DNA of 64,000 bases from an uncultured Clostridia bacterium (lineage in GTDB: Bacteria; Bacillota; Clostridia; Saccharofermentanales; Saccharofermentanaceae), in contig CAMIYM010000008.1 of NCBI GenBank assembly GCA_946403085.1, positions 1 to 64,000 on the forward strand, given 5' to 3'. This document shows positions 61,159 through 64,000 of the stretch, in pieces. The translations under genes were made by a program, and so were the position numbers. The notes under the pieces are model-generated. The model did not search any database and had not been told where the DNA came from. It was given only the letters and a program-made list of their open reading frames with translations. Every line of letters starts with the position of its first letter. Position 1 is the first letter of the stretch.

Positions 61159-62004
61159 TTACTTCGTCAGTTCCCAGAACGCCACCGCACTCGCAGCGGC
61201 AACATTTAGCGAATCCACGCCGTGGTACATGGGGATCATGACCCTGTAATCGCTCGCGGCGATGACTTCCTTAGGAAGACCCGGGCCTTCAGATCCCATC
61301 AGCACGGCGAGTTTCTCATTCGCTCTGATCTCATCGTTGTCGATGCTTGTGGAATCCTCAGTCAGCGCCATCGCGACAGTCTTAAAACCATATGAATGAA
61401 GGATATCAAGAAGATTAAGTCCCTCCGACTGCTCAAGCGTAGCTTTAGTCCACGGGATCTGGAAGCAAGTTCCCATGCTGACTCTTGCAGAGCGTCTAGT
61501 CAAAGGATCAACAGATGCGTGCGTAAGAAGCACGCCGTCCATTCCGAGCGCTGCCGCGGATCTGATTATCGCTCCGACGTTTGTGGGATTTACGACGTCC
61601 ATCAATACGGTAATGCGCTTCTTATCTTTGCAGAATTCCTCCACAGACATCTCAGGTCTTCTTCTGAGTGTCATCCAAAGGCCGCGCACCAGAGTGTATC
61701 CCGTAAGCTGGGTAACGATATCGCGAGCTGCTATATAGACAGGCATCGATTCGAGTTTTTCCTTGCCGCAATGCTTTTCGATGCATTCGAAAACAGGACC
61801 TGCCTCGGCCTCTAATCTCTCAGTCTCAACAAGCATAGATAAAGGCTCATATCCGGCCTCTATCGCACGCATTATCACATTCGCAGTCTCAGCAAGAAAG
61901 ATGCCAATCTCAGGCTCAAAATATGTTCTGAGCTGAGGCTCTGTTATCCTGGAAAACACATCCAGTTCAGGTGCGTTTATGTCTGTAATTTCTATATAGT
62001 TCAT
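61159..62004 (-). CDS. TrmH/SpoU-family RNA 2'-O-methyltransferase
   Basis: 281 residues. The N-terminal ~110 residues form a substrate-binding domain, followed by the SPOUT knot: VLMDVVNPTNVGAIIRSAAALG, a VLLTHASVDPLTRRSARVSMGTCFQIPW block, AVLMGSEGPGLP and VMIPMYHGVDSLNVAAASAVAFWEL. It methylates ribose in tRNA or rRNA; the target is not clear. It lies 2 bp downstream of the TIGR04076-type gene. Confidence 0.92.
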   Translation of the reverse strand: MNYIEITDINAPELDVFSRITEPQLRTYFEPEIGIFLAETANVIMRAIEAGYEPLSMLVETERLEAEAGPVFECIEKHCGKEKLESMPVYIAARDIVTQLTGYTLVRGLWMTLRRRPEMSVEEFCKDKKRITVLMDVVNPTNVGAIIRSAAALGMDGVLLTHASVDPLTRRSARVSMGTCFQIPWTKATLEQSEGLNLLDILHSYGFKTVAMALTEDSTSIDNDEIRANEKLAVLMGSEGPGLPKEVIAASDYRVMIPMYHGVDSLNVAAASAVAFWELTK

Positions 62005-62006
62005 GC

Positions 62007-62372
62007 TTACACCGTCTCGTCCGGATAGCTCCAGAATCCGCCTTTATGGAAGTTCTCATTTCCGAGAGGCTTTGCAGTAAGCTTGAAAATTACGCAGCCA
62101 TCGGGACAGACAACTGTCTTCGTGTACTTCGAATCACCGCCGACATTTTCCAGGTCTCCGCCGCTTCTTACTGCTTCCATCAGAGGATAGAGCATCATCA
62201 TGGTCTTTGAGCAGATACCGCAGCCGTCCTGATTTACAGGGCACCCGTAAGTGCATGTGTACTTATCGCCGATCTCTTCACCGTTCCTGCAGTAATGCTC
62301 GGTCGTATCGCCGTGCAGAAATCCTGTTACTTCAACAGTAAATTCATATTCTTCGTCATACCACTTCTTCAT
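62007..62372 (-). CDS. TIGR04076-type protein, cysteine-rich
   Basis: 121 residues with ten cysteines: YGCPVNQDGCGICSK and VVCPDGC may bind a metal or cluster. The sequence (MKKWYDEEYEFTVEV, GDKYTCTYGC, FKLTAKPLG) matches the TIGR04076 family of anaerobes. Function unknown. AGGAGG precedes the ATG, and the ATG overlaps the TGA of the small membrane-peptide frame (ATGA). Confidence 0.8.
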   Translation of the reverse strand: MKKWYDEEYEFTVEVTGFLHGDTTEHYCRNGEEIGDKYTCTYGCPVNQDGCGICSKTMMMLYPLMEAVRSGGDLENVGGDSKYTKTVVCPDGCVIFKLTAKPLGNENFHKGGFWSYPDETV

Positions 62373-62494
62373 GTCTTGGCCTCCTCTGGTTTCTTCCGTT
62401 CAAACACATACACTAAGCCCGTTACTATCACCGCAAGGATAAGGATTACTGTCGACAGATTGTTACTCGCTAATGTGCTTGTAATATGCTTCAA
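62369..62494 (-). CDS. Probable 41-residue single-span membrane peptide
   Basis: A frame starting with TTG at 62494 encodes a short polar N-terminus, a helix (STVILILAVIVTGLVYVF) and a charged tail ERKKPEEAKT, then TGA. It overlaps the end of the HD-GYP gene by 32 bp and overlaps the TIGR04076 ATG as ATGA, a coupling pattern. The helix followed by basic residues is typical of small membrane proteins. No SD is clear and the start codon is uncertain. Confidence 0.45.
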   Translation of the reverse strand: MKHITSTLASNNLSTVILILAVIVTGLVYVFERKKPEEAKT

Positions 62495-64000
62495 GCTTGG
62501 GCTTTGCAGCAACGTAGTACTTCTCAAGCCTCTTGTCGAAGTGCTTTCCGAAGCTCTCCATCATGATCCTGTCGGCATCTTCGAATGAGAACTTGTCCTT
62601 ATATACACGCTTGCTTACAAGCGCGTCGTAAACATCAGCGATTGCCATGATGCGCGCTTCGACAGGGATCTTATCACCCGCAAGCCCTTCAGGATAGCCG
62701 GAACCGTCCCATCTCTCGTGGTGGTAATGAGCGACATTTACCGCGACCTTATGGAACGATTCATCGTCTGTTCCCTCAAGGATCGAATCGACGATGCGTG
62801 CACCTTCTGCTGCATGCATCTTCATCTTTGCATATTCCTCATCAGTAAACTTGCCGGGTTTTCTCAAGACGGCGTCATCGACTGCGATCTTGCCCAGGTC
62901 GTGCATCGGCGCAGCCTTGATAACATCTTCGCAGAACTCTTCGGTAAGGCCGTCTTTTCCGAAGAGCATGATCATGGTCTTCTTATCGCTGTCCGGATCA
63001 TTCTTTATCTCATCTATAAGGACCCTGACGACGTCACTGGTACGTCTGATGTGACCTCCCGTGGAGTTGTCACGGCTTTCTACCATGGTCGCCATGCTGA
63101 GGATCAGCCTGTTATGCATCTGAACGATGTTCTCAGTCTTCTCGGACACTTCCGCAGACAGCTGGTCGTTATAGTTTGAGAGGAGCTTCATGTACTTTCT
63201 TGAGTCAGTGTCATCAGTAATGAAGAACTGATATCCTCTTGCATGCTTGCCGTCGAAAAGATAACGGATGGTAATGAGATAGATCTTATCTTTTGTCTCG
63301 TAGTAGAAGTGATCTTTTGTCTCATCCCTTTTGAACTCTTCGAGCCACTTGAAAAGTGTGTTCTTCACTTCCTCATGCTTGGACGGACAGGTATCTACTT
63401 CGATATCGTTAAGGATAGGGAAAACATTTTTCGCACTCTCATTTGAGCCTAAGTATTTCTCATCGAAATCGAATGATACGAAGCCCGTATCGCCCTTCTG
63501 TATGAGCGAATCGACGCCCAGGTCAGTGATGTCGTAGAGGCACAATCTGTGTACGATAATGAGATAGATAACCTGTGCGAAAACATAAGACAAAGGAAGC
63601 GCTTCAATACCGTCAGGAAGAACCTTCCCGATGAAGTAACTGATAAAAGATACAGTCGCCGGGAACATCAGGAGGATGATCGTCTTATTCGATACATCAT
63701 TCTTCTTGATAAGGCTGTAGATCATTGCGATGAAGCTTATGACGATGAAGAAAGTGATGACCACATATGTCAGAGTGTGGGCAAAGCCATAAGTCTTGAT
63801 AAGCTTTCCCATTCCCTTGTCGACCTCGAAGCTTACGCTCTTATAGAAATACGGCGCATTGCCTATGGAAAGAACGAATGAGAAGCTTGCCATCGATATT
63901 ATCGTCAGCACGGCACTCATCCATCTTTTCAGCTTGATATGACAAAGACCGAAAATGCTCTGCGTGATGAAGAGCGCGAGAAAACATCCTCCGATATAAG
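62463..64000 (-). CDS. HD-GYP domain membrane protein, 5' end outside window
   Basis: The reading frame stays open upstream of the first in-window ATG (63920) to the window edge, encoding a hydrophobic helix, so the protein's N-terminus is missing here. Several membrane helices (a 7TM-like sensor) are followed by a PAS-like region and an HD-GYP domain. The latter shows GGHIRRTSDVVR, HDLGKIAVDD, HHERWDGSGYPEGLAG and ADVYDALVSKRVYKD. HD-GYP enzymes hydrolyse cyclic di-GMP to GMP. The GYP loop is intact, so an active phosphodiesterase is likely. Confidence 0.92.
   Translation of the reverse strand, partial: YIGGCFLALFITQSIFGLCHIKLKRWMSAVLTIISMASFSFVLSIGNAPYFYKSVSFEVDKGMGKLIKTYGFAHTLTYVVITFFIVISFIAMIYSLIKKNDVSNKTIILLMFPATVSFISYFIGKVLPDGIEALPLSYVFAQVIYLIIVHRLCLYDITDLGVDSLIQKGDTGFVSFDFDEKYLGSNESAKNVFPILNDIEVDTCPSKHEEVKNTLFKWLEEFKRDETKDHFYYETKDKIYLITIRYLFDGKHARGYQFFITDDTDSRKYMKLLSNYNDQLSAEVSEKTENIVQMHNRLILSMATMVESRDNSTGGHIRRTSDVVRVLIDEIKNDPDSDKKTMIMLFGKDGLTEEFCEDVIKAAPMHDLGKIAVDDAVLRKPGKFTDEEYAKMKMHAAEGARIVDSILEGTDDESFHKVAVNVAHYHHERWDGSGYPEGLAGDKIPVEARIMAIADVYDALVSKRVYKDKFSFEDADRIMMESFGKHFDKRLEKYYVAAKPKLEAYYKHISE

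Overview
The window looks like a chromosomal segment of a Gram-positive, strictly anaerobic Clostridia-type bacterium. Reasons: a class III (oxygen-sensitive) ribonucleotide reductase, a T-box leader, a CarD-family regulator, a spore photoproduct lyase-like enzyme, many short-signal lipoproteins, GGAGG-type ribosome binding sites and moderate GC. I cannot name a species. No phage, insertion sequence or CRISPR array is visible. The left edge cuts a tRNA-Ser gene and the right edge cuts an HD-GYP gene.

Layout. 1-300: divergent tRNA-Ser (partial) and tRNA-Thr, each with a clear promoter. 300-3130: AzlC-AzlD fusion exporter, a lipoprotein and a zinc-ribbon membrane protein. 3300-10900: an almost complete shikimate/tyrosine operon on the minus strand (DAHP synthase, prephenate dehydrogenase, aroB, aroA, aroC, a chorismate mutase-AroE-AroK triple fusion, aroQ). 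It is preceded by a 20-residue Phe/Tyr-rich leader peptide and a terminator. 10900-17050: carD, a two-domain PPK2, a 50-residue small protein, and nrdG-nrdD under two NrdR boxes that cover the promoter. 17200-21750: nucleosidase, SPL-like radical SAM enzyme, SDR and a polytopic glycosyltransferase-like protein.

21800-30800: trpS; a minus-strand operon headed by an epimerase-like protein with a long Ala/Pro-rich repeat tail, then Maf, a zinc-ribbon protein and a membrane protein; a T-box controlling an HTH-cupin-acyl-CoA synthetase; a DNA-metabolism-family protein. 31000-39500: lipoprotein with a large structured 3' element; thioesterase-trxB-tyrS; a TRIC/UPF0126 channel; and a four-gene FkbH-ACP-MBOAT-ThrH operon that looks like an uncharacterised acyl (possibly glyceryl) transfer system. 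39700-43310: antiporter, GT2-GtrA fusion and an ArsB/NhaD permease. 43400-49200: several lipoproteins, a DHH phosphoesterase and a 63-bp tandem repeat.

49200-64000: phosphoglycerate mutase, DUF4250, a two-component system divergent from a MacA-like/MacB-like export operon with two adaptor proteins, a lipoprotein, a TrmH-type RNA methyltransferase, a TIGR04076-type protein, a probable 41-residue membrane peptide and the HD-GYP protein.

How parts may work together. Amino-acid supply is a theme: the aromatic operon is probably controlled by translation of Tyr/Phe codons, the acyl-CoA synthetase by an uncharged tRNA, and tyrS and trpS lie nearby. The envelope is a second theme (MBOAT operon, two glycosyltransferases, exporter operon, lipoproteins). 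The strongest candidates for undescribed biology are the FkbH-ACP-MBOAT-ThrH operon, the CM-AroE-AroK fusion with its Phe/Tyr leader, the repeat-tailed epimerase and the T-box-controlled acyl-CoA synthetase.
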